From Jannaschia formosa (GTDB lineage: Bacteria > Pseudomonadota > Alphaproteobacteria > Rhodobacterales > Rhodobacteraceae), in NCBI RefSeq assembly GCF_003340555.1, contig NZ_QPLJ01000001.1, forward strand, positions 372,001 through 436,000: DNA of 64,000 bases, written 5' to 3'. Position numbers and translations under genes: made by a program. Positions 34,106 to 43,521 of this stretch are shown one piece after another (the stretch's first letter is position 1; every line of letters starts with the position of its first letter). The notes under the pieces were generated by a model. The model was not told where the DNA came from, did not search any database, and was given only the letters and a program-made list of their open reading frames with translations.

Positions 34106-35478
34106 ACAAGCAGCTTCCCGTCCGCGCGGCCACCGCCAGGCTGCCCGCAGCCCAGGCCGCCAAGGCCGAGCGTCCCGCCCAGGTCGCCGCCCGCTCATGG
34201 AGCGCGCGGCGCCAGCTGGTGATCGGCGTTCTGGCGCTTGCCATCCTGCTCGGCGGCTTCGGCTCCTGGGCGGTGATGGCGAACATCTCGGGCGCGATCA
34301 TCTCGTCGGGCCAGATCGCCGTCGAGAGCAACCGCCAGGTCGTCCAGCATCCCGATGGGGGCGTCGTCGCCTCGATCGAGGTGCGCGAGGGCGACGTGGT
34401 CGAGGCGGGGCAGACCCTGCTGACGCTGGACCGCACGCTGCAGAACTCCGAGGCGCAGATCCTGCGCGACCAGCTCAACGAGCTCATCGCCCGCTCCGCC
34501 CGGCTCGAGGCGGAACGCGACGGGCTCGACACGCTGGACTTCCCCGAGGAGCTGCTGCAGGCCGCCGCGACCGACGCCGACACCGCTGCCGCGGTCGAGG
34601 GCCAGCAGCGCCTCTTCGAGGCCCGGCGCGAGACCTACGAGCGCGAGGCGGAGCAGCTGCTGCGCCGGAAGGAGCAGATCGGCAACCAGGTCGACGGCAT
34701 CGAGGCCCAGTCCGAGGCGCTGGCGCTGCAGCTCGAATTCCTCCGCGAGGAGCTCGACGCCCAGCAGAGCCTGCTCGACCGCGGACTGGCCCAGGCCCCC
34801 CGCGTGCTGGGCCTGCGCCGCGAGGAGGCGCGCCTGCTGGGCCAGGTCGGAGAATTCGAGGCAGCCGTCGCCGAGCTGGAGGGCCGCGCCACCGAAATCG
34901 ACCTGGAGGTGATCAAGCTCGGCAACCGCCTGCGCGAGGAGGCGATCAGCCAGCTCCGCGATCTCCAGTTCCGCGAGGTCGAGCTGGCCGAGCAGCTCCG
35001 CTCGATCGAAGAACGGCTCAGCCGGATGGAGATCACGGCCCCCGTCGCGGGCGTGGTCTACGGCCTGACCGTCTTCGCCCCCCGCTCGGTCATCCGCCCG
35101 GCCGAGCCGGTGCTGTTTCTCGTGCCGCAGGACCGGCCGCTGGTGATCCAGACCCGGGTCGACCCGATCCACATCGATTCGGTCTATCCGGGCCAGCCGG
35201 TGACGCTGCGCATGTCCAGCTTCGACGCGAACACCACGCCGGAACTGTTCGGCTCGGTCATCCGCGTCTCGCCCGACGCCTTCGTCGACGAAGCGACCGG
35301 CATCCCCTACTATCAGGCCGAGGTGCTTCCGAACGACGGCGAGATCGAACGGCTGCAAGGCGAGGTCCTGCTGCCCGGCATGCCGGTCGAGGCCTTCATC
35401 CGAACCGAGGACCGGACGCCGCTGGCCTATCTGATCAAGCCGCTGTCCGATTACTTCAACCGCGCCTTCCGGGAGTGA
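34102..35478 (+). CDS. Type I secretion periplasmic adaptor (HlyD/PrtE family)
   Basis: A 458-residue membrane fusion protein. A short basic cytosolic tail leads to one membrane anchor, residues about 38-58 ([20 protein letters not shown]). The lipoyl/barrel halves are [20 protein letters not shown] and [17 protein letters not shown]; between them, residues about 120-310, lies a long coiled-coil hairpin rich in E, R, L and Q. The C-terminus [15 protein letters not shown] is typical of the PrtE group. The start is GTG 34102 (GTGA overlap). With the ABC partner and a TolC-like protein encoded elsewhere it would form a complete exporter. Confidence 0.93.
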   Translation: MNKQLPVRAATARLPAAQAAKAERPAQVAARSWSARRQLVIGVLALAILLGGFGSWAVMANISGAIISSGQIAVESNRQVVQHPDGGVVASIEVREGDVVEAGQTLLTLDRTLQNSEAQILRDQLNELIARSARLEAERDGLDTLDFPEELLQAAATDADTAAAVEGQQRLFEARRETYEREAEQLLRRKEQIGNQVDGIEAQSEALALQLEFLREELDAQQSLLDRGLAQAPRVLGLRREEARLLGQVGEFEAAVAELEGRATEIDLEVIKLGNRLREEAISQLRDLQFREVELAEQLRSIEERLSRMEITAPVAGVVYGLTVFAPRSVIRPAEPVLFLVPQDRPLVIQTRVDPIHIDSVYPGQPVTLRMSSFDANTTPELFGSVIRVSPDAFVDEATGIPYYQAEVLPNDGEIERLQGEVLLPGMPVEAFIRTEDRTPLAYLIKPLSDYFNRAFRE

Positions 35479-35488
35479 CGCGCGGCGC

Positions 35489-35779
35489 TCACCGCCGCTC
35501 CGGCGGCGGCGCCAGCCCGTCCTGCGCCCGCTCCACGGTCAGCGCGTCCTGGGCGAGCCGGGCGTCCTCCAGCCGGTCCATCTCGGCCAGTGCCGCCTTC
35601 GTCCGCCCGAAATTCCGCAGCAGCGCCCTCCGCCAGGCCCGCCGCGCCGAGGCGGGCGACCAGGGCAGCCGGGCCTCCGCCAGCCAGGCGCGCAGCGGCG
35701 CGGGCAGCGCGTCATAGGCGGCCATGTTGTCGCGCTGCGCCTTGGACAGGCCGAGCGTGGTGCGCTGATTGCCCTGCAT
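35489..35779 (-). CDS. Conserved hypothetical protein (DUF6525-like)
   Basis: A 96-residue basic protein. MAAYDALPAPLRAWLAEA and LPWSPASARRAWRRALLRNF are the recognisable stretch, followed by an acidic helix RTKAALAEMDRLEDARL. I recall this pattern as the Rhodobacteraceae family DUF6525; this is memory, not a search. No membrane segment or signal. It converges on the HlyD gene with 10 bp between stops. Function unknown. Confidence 0.7.
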   Translation of the reverse strand: MQGNQRTTLGLSKAQRDNMAAYDALPAPLRAWLAEARLPWSPASARRAWRRALLRNFGRTKAALAEMDRLEDARLAQDALTVERAQDGLAPPPERR

Positions 35780-35899
35780 GGGCGGATAGATGGGTCCGAT
35801 CCCACCCGCTGTCGAGGCCGGGGAACCCCCACCCCGGATCGCGCGTTTGTCACCAGCACATCCACCGCATCATCCACCGCGCTATCGAGGAGACACATC

Positions 35900-36157
35900 A
35901 TGGAAGGATTGGGCTGGTTCGCCGCGATCATCGTCGGCGGTCTCGCCGGCTGGATCGCGAGCATGATCATGAAGGCCGACACGGGGCTGTTCCTGAACAT
36001 CATCCTCGGGATCGTCGGCGCGATCATCGCGAACTTCCTGCTCGGGCTGCTCGGCTTCAGCGCCTCGGGAACCTGGATCGCGCAGATGATCGTCGGCATC
36101 ATCGGCGCCTGCATCCTCATCTTCCTCGTCCGGGCGATCCGCGGCCGCTCCGCCTGA
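35900..36157 (+). CDS. GlsB/YeaQ/YmgE family membrane protein
   Basis: An 85-residue membrane protein with three segments: LGWFAAIIVGGLAGWIASMI, LFLNIILGIVGAIIANFLLG and WIAQMIVGIIGACILIFLV. Conserved Gly spacing and GGLAGWIASMIMK are family marks of the transglycosylase-associated (Tag) stress protein group. Members are often induced by envelope or acid stress; the mechanism is unknown. ATG 35900 has GAGGAGA upstream, and a hairpin with GGGCGTCGCC/GGCGGCGCCC arms follows. Confidence 0.92.
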   Translation: MEGLGWFAAIIVGGLAGWIASMIMKADTGLFLNIILGIVGAIIANFLLGLLGFSASGTWIAQMIVGIIGACILIFLVRAIRGRSA

Positions 36158-36182
36158 CGCCCGCCCAGACCCGCCGCACGAG

Positions 36183-36211
36183 GGGCGTCGCCTGACCGGG
36201 CGGCGCCCTTC
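36183..36211 (+). terminator. Terminator after the GlsB-like gene
   Basis: Stem GGGCGTCGCC (36183-36192) / GGCGGCGCCC (36199-36208), ten pairs with one G-T wobble, 6-nt loop, followed by TTCTC. It begins 25 bp after the stop. Confidence 0.55.
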
Positions 36212-36269
36212 TCACGCCTGGGGCCGGTCGATGTTGACAGCGCCCCGCGCGCGACACACACCCGGGCGC

Positions 36270-36605
36270 ATGTCCCAGAAGCCCAAGCGCCCGCACCACG
36301 TCTTCACCCTTCTCGTCGAGATCGGCCGCAAGGCCGGGGACGGGCTGCCCGAGGGCGCCTCGGGCGCGGCGCTCATGTGCTATGCCTCCGGGGTCGACGA
36401 GGAGGAGGCGGTGCGGGAGACCGTCGCCGTGCTGAAATCTGCCGACATGAATGTGCTGGAGGTCACCGGCTACGGCACGAGGGAAGAGCGCGAGGCCGAG
36501 GGCCACGACATCGACGAGGAAGAGGCCGCGCTGATGGCCCGGGCCCTCTCCGAGAACGCCGTCATCGTCGCGCAGACCACCATCCTGCGGGAGGACGAGG
36601 CATGA
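36270..36605 (+). CDS. Conserved hypothetical protein upstream of dapE
   Basis: A 111-residue acidic protein ([59 protein letters not shown]). No signal or membrane segment. The alternating strand-helix layout with a VLEVTGYGT core suggests a small alpha/beta domain. ATG 36270 is the only start with the conserved-looking front; the stop overlaps dapE as ATGA, so it is co-translated with dapE. Function unknown; no motif ties it to lysine synthesis. Confidence 0.75.
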   Translation: MSQKPKRPHHVFTLLVEIGRKAGDGLPEGASGAALMCYASGVDEEEAVRETVAVLKSADMNVLEVTGYGTREEREAEGHDIDEEEAALMARALSENAVIVAQTTILREDEA

Positions 36606-37756
36606 GCACCGATCCCATCGCGCTGACGCAGGCGCTGGTCCGCTGTCCCTCGGTCACGCCCGAGGAGGGCGGCGCGCTCGTCCTGCTGGCGGAGGTGCTG
36701 TCGGCGGCGGGCTTTGCCTGCACCCGGGTCGACCGGGGCGGCGTGCCGAACCTCTACGCCCGCTGGGGCGCGAAGGGGGGGCGCAGCCTCGGCTTCAACG
36801 GCCATACCGACGTCGTGCCGATCGGCGCGCGGTCCGACTGGACGCGGGACCCCTTCGGCGGCGAGATCGCGGAGGGATGGCTCTACGGGCGCGGGGCGAC
36901 CGACATGAAGTCGGGCGTCGCGGCCTTCGCCGCCGCCGCCATCGACTTCGTGACCGAAACGCCGCCCGACGGGGCCGTGATCCTGGCCATCACGGGCGAC
37001 GAGGAGGGGGCGTCGGTCGATGGCACCCGCGCCCTGCTCGACTGGATGGCGGCGGAAGGCGAGCGCATGGATGCCTGCCTCGTCGGCGAGCCGACCTGCC
37101 CGGAGCACATGGGCGAGATGATGAAGATCGGCCGCCGCGGCTCGATGTCGGCCTGGTTCACCTTCCGGGGCGTGCAGGGCCATTCCGCCTATCCGCACCG
37201 CGCCAAGAACCCCCTGCCCGCCATGGCCCGGCTGATGGCGGACCTGTCGGAGGCCGTGCTGGACGAGGGGACGGAGCATTTCGACCCCTCGACGCTGGCC
37301 GTGGTCACGATGGATGTCGGGAACGGCGCGACCAACGTGATCCCCGCCGAGGGGCGCGCGACGGTCAACATCCGCTTCAACGACAGCCATTCCGGCGCCT
37401 CGCTGACCGACTGGCTGCGTGGCGAGGCGGCGCGGGTCTCCGATGCGGCAGGCATCGGGGTCGGCGTCGAGGTGAAGATCTCGGGCGAAAGCTTCCTGAC
37501 CCCGCCGGGGCCGCTCTCGGACCTCGTCTCCGCCGCGGTGGAGGCCGAGACGGGCCGCCTGCCGGTCCTGTCCACCTCCGGCGGCACGTCGGACGCGCGC
37601 TTCGTCAAGGATCACTGCCCGGTGGTCGAGTTCGGCCTCGTCGGCCACCGGATGCACGCCGTCGACGAGCGGGTCCGGGTCGAACAGATCGGCCAGCTCA
37701 AGGCGATCTACGGCCGGATCCTGAGCGGATGGTTCGGGCCGGCGGAAAGTTCCTGA
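36602..37756 (+). CDS. dapE: Succinyl-diaminopimelate desuccinylase
   Basis: A 384-residue M20 dizinc peptidase that removes succinate from N-succinyl-LL-DAP in lysine and peptidoglycan precursor synthesis. [11 protein letters not shown] (zinc His and catalytic Asp), [10 protein letters not shown] (bridging Asp), ITGDEEG (catalytic Glu and zinc Glu) and [12 protein letters not shown] (zinc His) are all present, as is [14 protein letters not shown] of the dimer domain. DapD, an earlier enzyme of the same branch, is encoded at 53832. A short hairpin with a T-run at 37819 ends the unit. Confidence 0.96.
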   Translation: MSTDPIALTQALVRCPSVTPEEGGALVLLAEVLSAAGFACTRVDRGGVPNLYARWGAKGGRSLGFNGHTDVVPIGARSDWTRDPFGGEIAEGWLYGRGATDMKSGVAAFAAAAIDFVTETPPDGAVILAITGDEEGASVDGTRALLDWMAAEGERMDACLVGEPTCPEHMGEMMKIGRRGSMSAWFTFRGVQGHSAYPHRAKNPLPAMARLMADLSEAVLDEGTEHFDPSTLAVVTMDVGNGATNVIPAEGRATVNIRFNDSHSGASLTDWLRGEAARVSDAAGIGVGVEVKISGESFLTPPGPLSDLVSAAVEAETGRLPVLSTSGGTSDARFVKDHCPVVEFGLVGHRMHAVDERVRVEQIGQLKAIYGRILSGWFGPAESS

Positions 37757-37818
37757 AGAATTCTTGCCCGTGGCGGGTGGCGCGACGCTGCTCCGCCGGA
37801 ATCGCGCGGGGCTGGCAT

Positions 37819-37838
37819 CCGCCTCCGGCGGGCATTTT
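37819..37838 (+). terminator. Terminator of dapE
   Basis: Small stem CCGCC-TCC-GGCGG (37819-37831) followed by GCATTTTT. The T-run at 37834-37838 overlaps the repeat core that follows. Confidence 0.55.
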
Positions 37839-37854
37839 TGCGGAGCATCGAAAG
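37831..37854. repeat. Dispersed convergent-junction repeat core, copy 4
   Basis: GGCATTTTTGCGGAGCATCG plus AAAG. It matches the reverse complement of 45680-45703 at 23 of 24 positions and lies between the convergent dapE and yaaA genes. Confidence 0.65.
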
Positions 37855-37856
37855 GC

Positions 37857-38621
37857 TCAGGCCGCGCTTCGCTGTTCGGCGCGGCGCAGGAAGACCGGAG
37901 CGTCCTCGGGGCTGTCCTGCCATTCGTAGCCGCCGGCGGTGAAGGCGCGCAGGTCCGCCGGGTCGGTCAGGCGGTGCTCGGCCACGAAGCGGGCCATGGC
38001 GCCGCGAGCCCGCTTGGCGGCGAAGCTGACGATCTTCGGGCCGCCGGGCCTGTCCTCCAGGAAGGTCGGCGCGATGACCCTGAGCTTCAGCGCCTTCGGC
38101 GCGACGGCGCCGAAATATTCCTGGCTTGCGCAGTTGAGCAGCAGGCTGGTGCCTGCCGCCTCCGCGTCCGCGTTCAGCGCCTTCGCGATGCGGTCGCCCC
38201 AGAAGGCGTAGAGGTCGCGGCCCCGGAGGGTGTTCAGCCGGCTGCCCATCTCCAGCCGGTAGGGCCTGATGGCGTCGAGCGGGCGCAGCAGGCCATAGAG
38301 CCCCGACAGGATGCGCAAGCTCCCTTGAGCGTGGCGCAGCGCGTCCTCGGACAGGCTGCGGCTGTCGAGCCCTGCATAGGTGTCCCCGGCAAAGAGGAAG
38401 AGCGCGGGCTTTTCCGCGGCGGTCTCCCAGTCGCGGTAACGGTCGCGGTTGAGCCGCGCGAGATCCTCGGAGATCGACATCAGCGCCCGCAGTTCCCTGA
38501 GCGTCAGCCGCTTTGCCCGGGTGACGAGCTTCGCCGTGTCCTCGGGGAAGCGAGGCTCCGTGGCGGGCAGGTCCACCGGCGTCGGGTCGAGCGACTTGGC
38601 GGGCGAGATGACGGTGAGCAT
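37857..38621 (-). CDS. yaaA: Peroxide stress protein YaaA (DUF328)
   Basis: A 254-residue cytosolic protein of the YaaA family, which lowers intracellular free iron during hydrogen peroxide stress and binds DNA. Signatures: MLTVISPAKSLD at the front, RALMSISEDLARLN, FAGDTYAGLD, ILSGLYGLLRPLDAIRPYRL, FWGDRI, LLNCASQEYFGAV and FAAKRARGAMARF. The length is normal. ATG 38621 starts right at the conserved MLTVISPAKSL. Monocistronic by position. Confidence 0.95.
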   Translation of the reverse strand: MLTVISPAKSLDPTPVDLPATEPRFPEDTAKLVTRAKRLTLRELRALMSISEDLARLNRDRYRDWETAAEKPALFLFAGDTYAGLDSRSLSEDALRHAQGSLRILSGLYGLLRPLDAIRPYRLEMGSRLNTLRGRDLYAFWGDRIAKALNADAEAAGTSLLLNCASQEYFGAVAPKALKLRVIAPTFLEDRPGGPKIVSFAAKRARGAMARFVAEHRLTDPADLRAFTAGGYEWQDSPEDAPVFLRRAEQRSAA

Positions 38622-38677
38622 GGGTGCGGTCTCCTATCGCGGGCAAACTAGCCGCCGCGGCCGCGCGCGCAAGCCGT

Positions 38678-40738
38678 TCAGGCCTCCCGAAGCACCTCGA
38701 GGAAGGCGTCGGCGAAGCGGTCGGCATGGCGCGCGCCGAGGATGCGGTCCAGCGCGGCGCGGTCGGCCGGGGCGCGGGCGACCTTGGCCAGTTGCGACGA
38801 GGAGCAGGTCATCGGCTTGTCGGTGCCATCCTCCCCCCGCGCGAGATCGGCCTGAACGGCGAGCAGGCGGTCGTAGATCGCCCCCTCGCCGCGCCCGGCC
38901 AGCTTGCGACGGGCGGGATGGACCTCGTCCGGCATCTCGCCGGTGACGACGGCGAGGAAGGTCGCGCCGTAGCGTTCCAGCTTGGTCGCGCCGACGCCGG
39001 AGATGCGGGCCATCTCGTCCAGCGTGGCGGGCCGCGTTTCGGCCATCTCGATCAGGGTGCGGTCGGTGAAGACGACATAGGCAGGCACCCCCTGCGCCTC
39101 GGCCAGGGCGCGGCGCTTGGCCTTCAGCGCGGAGAGCAGCGGCGCGTCCTCCTCGCCGACCAGCTGCCTGACGGCGGGGCGTCGCTCCGCCCGCCTGATG
39201 GTGTCGCGGCGCAGCGTCACCTGCGCCTCGCCGCGCAGGACGGGGCGCGCGCCCTCCATGAAGCGCAGGGCGCCGTGGCGTTCCGGGTCCGGGCGGACGA
39301 GATCGAGCCCCATCATCTGCCGGAACACGGCCTGCCACTGGTGCTTCGGCGTGTCGCGACCCACGCCCCAGGTCGGCAGGCTCTCATGCCCGAAGCGGCG
39401 GGTCTTGTCGGTCTCCGTCGCGGTCAGCACGTCGATCAGGTGGCCGGTGCCGAAGCGTTCGTCGGTGCGCAGCATGGCCGACAGCGCCATGCGCACCTCG
39501 GTCGTGCCGTCGAACAGCTCCGGCGGGGCGGCGCAGAGGTCGCAATTGCCGCAGGGCGCGGTCTGCTCGCCGAAGAAGGCCAGCAGCGAGACGCGGCGGC
39601 AGACCTGCGCCTCGGCCAGGCCCAGCAGCGCGTTGAGCCGGCCGTGATCCGCGGCCTTCATCTCGGGCGGGGCCAGTCCCTCGTCGATCTGCTGGCGGCG
39701 GAAGCGGATGTCGTCGGCGCCGAACAGCGTCAGCGTGTCGGCGGGGGCGCCGTCGCGGCCGGCGCGGCCGATCTCCTGGTAGTAGCTTTCGACCGACTTG
39801 GGCAGGTCGGCATGGGCGACCCAGCGGATGTCGGGCTTGTCGATGCCCATGCCGAACGCGACGGTGGCGACGACGATCAGCCCGTCCTCGCGCTGGAAGC
39901 GGGTCTCGACGGCGCGGCGATCCTCGGCCTCCATCCCCGCGTGATAGTGGCAGGCGGCATGGCCCTCGTCGCGGAGGGCCTTCGCCAGACCCTCCGTCTT
40001 GGACCGCGTGCCGCAGTAGACGATGCCCGACTGGCCGCGCCGGGCGGCGGCGAAGGACAGGATCTGGCGGCGGGGCTGGTTCTTCGGTTCGAAGGCGAGC
40101 GCCAGGTTCGGCCGGTCGAAGCCGTGCAGGAAGATCTCGGGCGTGCCGTCGAACAGGCGGCGCGCGATCTCCTCGCGGGTCTCGGCATCGGCGGTCGCGG
40201 TGAAGGCGGCGAGCGGCACGCCGAGCGTCTGGCGGAGCGCGCCGATCCGCAGGTAGTCGGGGCGGAAGTCGTGACCCCACTGGCTGACGCAATGCGCCTC
40301 GTCTACGGCGATGAGGGTGCAGTTCGCGCGCTTCAGCATCCGCTCGGTGCCGGTCGAGGCCAGCCGCTCCGGCGCGATGTAGAGAAGCTTCAGCCGACCG
40401 TCCTCGATGGCCCGCCAGACCTCCTCGGTCTCTTCCTCGGTATTGCCCGAGGTCAGGGCGCCCGCCGCCACCCCCGCCTCCTGCAGGCTGCGGACCTGGT
40501 CGCGCATCAGCGCGATCAGCGGCGAGATGACCACCGTGAGACCTTCGCGGCAGAGCGCGGGAAGCTGGAAGCAGAGCGACTTGCCGCCGCCCGTCGGCAT
40601 GATCGCCAGCACGTCGCGGCCCTGCATGACCGCCGCCACGATCTCGGCCTGACCGGGACGGAAGGCGTCGAAGCCGAAGACGGAGGCGAGCAGGGCCCGG
40701 GGATCGGGCGGCGCCGCAAGATCGGAGAGATCGGTCAT
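38678..40738 (-). CDS. recQ: ATP-dependent DNA helicase RecQ
   Basis: A 686-residue 3'-5' helicase. Motif 0 FGFDAFRPGQAEIV, I MPTGGGKSLCFQLP, II VDEAHCVSQWGHDFRPDY, III AFTATAD, IV IVYCGTRSKTE, V VVATVAFGMGIDKPDIRWV and VI QEIGRAGRDG. The RecQ-Ct zinc cysteines appear as C in QVCRRVSLLAFFGE and CGNCDLC, followed by the winged helix. The C-terminus has an HRDC domain (LSALKAKRRALAEAQGVPAY). ATG 40738 is chosen because it begins next to the helicase core. Confidence 0.96.
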   Translation of the reverse strand: MTDLSDLAAPPDPRALLASVFGFDAFRPGQAEIVAAVMQGRDVLAIMPTGGGKSLCFQLPALCREGLTVVISPLIALMRDQVRSLQEAGVAAGALTSGNTEEETEEVWRAIEDGRLKLLYIAPERLASTGTERMLKRANCTLIAVDEAHCVSQWGHDFRPDYLRIGALRQTLGVPLAAFTATADAETREEIARRLFDGTPEIFLHGFDRPNLALAFEPKNQPRRQILSFAAARRGQSGIVYCGTRSKTEGLAKALRDEGHAACHYHAGMEAEDRRAVETRFQREDGLIVVATVAFGMGIDKPDIRWVAHADLPKSVESYYQEIGRAGRDGAPADTLTLFGADDIRFRRQQIDEGLAPPEMKAADHGRLNALLGLAEAQVCRRVSLLAFFGEQTAPCGNCDLCAAPPELFDGTTEVRMALSAMLRTDERFGTGHLIDVLTATETDKTRRFGHESLPTWGVGRDTPKHQWQAVFRQMMGLDLVRPDPERHGALRFMEGARPVLRGEAQVTLRRDTIRRAERRPAVRQLVGEEDAPLLSALKAKRRALAEAQGVPAYVVFTDRTLIEMAETRPATLDEMARISGVGATKLERYGATFLAVVTGEMPDEVHPARRKLAGRGEGAIYDRLLAVQADLARGEDGTDKPMTCSSSQLAKVARAPADRAALDRILGARHADRFADAFLEVLREA

Positions 40739-40799
40739 GGGACCGCAAGTCCCACACCTCGAATCGCCAGGCAAGGGAGGGCGGCACCCTCCCCCTGCG

Positions 40800-41060
40800 T
40801 CAGAGGAACCCGCCGAGCCCCCGCACCGTCGCGAGGCCGATCTCGACGCCCAGGGCGATCGTAGGGGCGTTCAGCATCAGCCCGCAGCACACCGCCGTGG
40901 CAATCCCGAGCGTGTACAGCCGCTCGCGCCTGCCCCGCTCTCGTTGCACCTCGGCCTGGACGGACGCGGTGCGGAAGGCCTGGCGCAGTTCACGATCGGT
41001 TGCCGGGGCACGCGGTACCGGTGAGGAGACTTGCCAGATCACGGGCTCGAGCTGCGACAT
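40800..41060 (-). CDS. Hypothetical protein with one or two membrane segments
   Basis: An 86-residue protein of unknown function. A charged N-terminal half (RELRQAFRTASVQAEVQRER) is followed by a hydrophobic C-terminal half (LYTLGIATAVCCGLMLNAPT, IALGVEIGLATVRGLGGFL). The start ATG 41060 is decided by an excellent AAGGAGGT ribosome site about 11 nt upstream; the frame upstream is open but lacks one. No family recognised. Confidence 0.65.
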   Translation of the reverse strand: MSQLEPVIWQVSSPVPRAPATDRELRQAFRTASVQAEVQRERGRRERLYTLGIATAVCCGLMLNAPTIALGVEIGLATVRGLGGFL

Positions 41061-41151
41061 CGACGGGACGACCTCCTTTTTCCTGGCGCGCGAGTCGGGG
41101 GCGCTGTGAGGACGATCTGCCGAAGGAGTAGGGCAATTTTTGGGCGATAGG

Positions 41152-41700
41152 TCAGGATCTTCCAGCCAGTGTAACGACCGTCCCGCCATAGGTGCGGGTG
41201 TCGAGACAGACGAGTCCCTCCGGCAGGACGGGCGGGGCCGACTCCTCCCAGACGATCAGAGCGCCGGGGGCGACCCAGCCCGCCGCCAGAAGCGCGGTCA
41301 TCGCGGCCTCGCCCAAGGCGCGGCCGTAGGGCGGGTCGAGCAGGACCAGGTCGTGCGGCGTGCCGGGGCCGGGACGGCGGGCGTCTCGGGCGACGATGCG
41401 GGCCGGCGCCTCCAGCAGGGCGATGTTCTCGCGCAGGAGGTTCAGCGCCGGCCGGCCCTGCTCGAGGAAGGTCGCCTCGGCGGCGCCCCGGCTCAGCGCC
41501 TCGAGCCCCAGCGCACCGGTGCCCGCGAAGACGTCGAGCACGCGCGTGCCGTCCAGCGCGGCCGCGTGGCCGCCGTTCTGGATCAGGTTGAAGATCGCCT
41601 CGCGCACCCGGTCGGAGGTCGGCCGCAGGCGCGCGGCCGCGTCGCCCTTGCCGACCGTGGCCAGGCGGCGGCCACGCCAGCGGCCCCCGACGATCCTCAT
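41152..41700 (-). CDS. rsmD: 16S rRNA guanine(966)-N2-methyltransferase RsmD
   Basis: A 182-residue class I methyltransferase that modifies G966 of 16S rRNA in the assembled 30S subunit. MRIVGGRWRGRRL at the front, RPTSDRVREAIFNLI, the SAM motif VLDVFAGTGALGLEALSRGA, and the catalytic VLLDPPYGRAL are all typical. The length is at the family norm. It lies 7 bp upstream (minus strand order: after) of the flavoprotein gene, so both are probably on one transcript. Confidence 0.95.
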   Translation of the reverse strand: MRIVGGRWRGRRLATVGKGDAAARLRPTSDRVREAIFNLIQNGGHAAALDGTRVLDVFAGTGALGLEALSRGAAEATFLEQGRPALNLLRENIALLEAPARIVARDARRPGPGTPHDLVLLDPPYGRALGEAAMTALLAAGWVAPGALIVWEESAPPVLPEGLVCLDTRTYGGTVVTLAGRS

Positions 41701-41707
41701 CGCCGCC

Positions 41708-42907
41708 TCACGCCATCAGGCTCTTGATCGGGACGCCTGCGTCGGCCACCGCCGCCGGATCGGGCGAGCGCCCGGCCTCGATCAGGCGCTTGCCGACCAT
41801 GTAGGCGCGCGGGTCGTTCATCGCATCGACCGCAAGCAGCCGGTCGCCCGCGTAGTACCAGTGCGACCGGCCCGCGTCGTCGCGGGCGACGACCCGGTCG
41901 AAGCCCGTGTTCAGCCCCGCGATCTGGAGCTTCACCTCATACTGGTCCGACCAGAACCACGGCTTCGCGACATAGGGCTGCCCCGCCCCCAGCAGGTTGC
42001 GCGCCACGGCCTCCGCATGGTCGATGGCGTGCGGGACGCTTTCGAGCCTGACATGGGCGCCGCCGAAGGGGAAGGACGCGCAATCGCCTGCGGCCCAGAC
42101 GCCCGGAACGGAGGTGCGGCCCAGCTCGTCCACCAGGATCCCGTTCGCACAGGCGATCCCCGCCCCCTCGGCCAGATCGGTGACGGCATGCGCCCCGATC
42201 CCTGCGAGGACGAGATCGACCGCGATCTCGCTTCCGTCGGTGAGCCGCGCGCCCTCGATCCGGCCCTCGCCCAGCAGCGTGTCGAGCCCGACCCCCTCGC
42301 GCAGGTCGACCCCGTGATCGCGGTGGAGCTTGCGGAACCAGTCCGCCGTGTCCTCGCAGGCGACGCGGGACAGCAGGCGGACGCCCAGCTCGACCAGCGT
42401 GACCTCCAGCCCGATCTTGCGGGCCACCGCCGCCGCCTCCAGCCCGATATAGCCGCCGCCGACGACCAGCATCCGGCGGCCCGCCACCATCTCGGGGGCG
42501 AGCGCGTCGATATCGGCGAGCGTCCGGATCGTGTGCACGCCCGGCAATCCGGCGGTGCAGCGCGCCGGCAGTCGGTTCGCGGCAGAGCCGGTGGCGAGGA
42601 TCATCGCATCCCAGCTTTCGGTCCCGCCGGCATGGGTCAGGGTCCGCGCGCCAGGGTCCAGCGCAGTCACCCGCGCGCCCAGATGCAGCTCCACGCCCAG
42701 TTCGTCGTAGAAGGCGCGCGGGCGCAGATGCAGCCGCTCGCGCTCCATCTCGCCCAGCAGGTAGGCCTTCGACAGCGGCGGGCGCTGGTAAGGGAGATGC
42801 GGCTCGTCGCCCCACAGCGTCAGGCGCCCGGCATGGCCCGCCTTGCGCAGGGTCTCGACCGCCACGGCCCCGGCCTGGCCCGCACCGACGACGGCGATGT
42901 GATCCAT
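41708..42907 (-). CDS. FAD-dependent ferredoxin reductase-like oxidoreductase
   Basis: A 399-residue pyridine nucleotide-disulfide-fold flavoprotein of the rhodocoxin/putidaredoxin reductase group. IAVVGAGQAGAVAVETLR binds FAD, RMLVVGGGYIGLEAAAVARK binds NAD(P)H, GVWAAGDCASFPF is the second FAD motif; the LPYQRPPLSKAYLLGE stretch and the C-terminal FWSDQYEVKLQIAGL domain are marks of this group. It would pass electrons from NAD(P)H to a small ferredoxin for a monooxygenase, but neither is encoded nearby. It is divergent from the peroxiredoxin gene at 42983. Confidence 0.9.
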   Translation of the reverse strand: MDHIAVVGAGQAGAVAVETLRKAGHAGRLTLWGDEPHLPYQRPPLSKAYLLGEMERERLHLRPRAFYDELGVELHLGARVTALDPGARTLTHAGGTESWDAMILATGSAANRLPARCTAGLPGVHTIRTLADIDALAPEMVAGRRMLVVGGGYIGLEAAAVARKIGLEVTLVELGVRLLSRVACEDTADWFRKLHRDHGVDLREGVGLDTLLGEGRIEGARLTDGSEIAVDLVLAGIGAHAVTDLAEGAGIACANGILVDELGRTSVPGVWAAGDCASFPFGGAHVRLESVPHAIDHAEAVARNLLGAGQPYVAKPWFWSDQYEVKLQIAGLNTGFDRVVARDDAGRSHWYYAGDRLLAVDAMNDPRAYMVGKRLIEAGRSPDPAAVADAGVPIKSLMA

Positions 42908-42982
42908 GACGCTGCTCCCTGGCCCTGCCCCTGCGGCCAGCTATAACGCTCCGGGAGAGAGTTCAAACGCGAGGGACGCGAC

Positions 42983-43471
42983 ATGACCATCACCACGGGC
43001 GACCGGCTGCCGGAGGCCGACCTGATCCGACTGGGCGGCGAAGGGCCGGAGGCGGTGTCGCTGTCCGAGCTGACCGACGGCAAGACCATCGCGATCTTCG
43101 CCGTGCCCGGCGCCTACACGCCGACCTGCTCGGCGGCCCACGTGCCGAGCTTCATCCGCACCAAGGACAAGTTCGCGGCCAAGGGCGTCGACACCATCGT
43201 CTGCGTCTCGGTCAACGACCCCTTCGTGATGAAGGCCTGGGGCGAGACGACCGGCGCGACCGAGGCCGGGATCCACATGCTGGCCGATGCGGACGGGTCC
43301 TTCACCAAGGCGATCGGACTGTCCTTCGACGCGCCGCCCGCAGGGCTGATCGGCCGCTCCCGGCGCTATGCCATGCTGGTCGAGGACGGGACGGTCAAGG
43401 CGATCCATGTCGAGGAGAGCCCGGGCGTCTGCGACGTCTCGGCCGGCGAGTCGCTCCTGAAGGAGCTGTAG
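42983..43471 (+). CDS. Peroxiredoxin (Prx5 group)
   Basis: A 162-residue thiol peroxidase. PGAYTPTCSAAHVPSFI holds the peroxidatic Cys49 in the PxxxTxxC frame; FVMKAWGE and SPGVCDVSAGESLLKEL (possible resolving Cys near 150) match the atypical 2-Cys Prx5 type, which reduces hydrogen and alkyl peroxides using thioredoxin or glutathione. The length fits. ATG 42983 follows GAGGGA. It shares a 75 bp divergent promoter region with the flavoprotein gene; a 12-bp hairpin follows the stop. Confidence 0.94.
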   Translation: MTITTGDRLPEADLIRLGGEGPEAVSLSELTDGKTIAIFAVPGAYTPTCSAAHVPSFIRTKDKFAAKGVDTIVCVSVNDPFVMKAWGETTGATEAGIHMLADADGSFTKAIGLSFDAPPAGLIGRSRRYAMLVEDGTVKAIHVEESPGVCDVSAGESLLKEL

Positions 43472-43478
43472 AAGGGCA

Positions 43479-43521
43479 GCCCCGCGCGCGCCGCGCCGAC
43501 TGCGGAGGTCGCGCGCGGGGC
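43479..43521 (+). terminator. Hairpin after the peroxiredoxin gene
   Basis: Perfect 12-bp stem GCCCCGCGCGCG (43479-43490) / CGCGCGCGGGGC (43510-43521) with a 19-nt loop, 7 bp after the stop. There is no T-run. Confidence 0.5.

Noticed and set aside
41140-42946. Long plus-strand frames opposite rsmD and the flavoprotein
   Set aside because: Low-complexity shadows of two clearly identified minus-strand genes.
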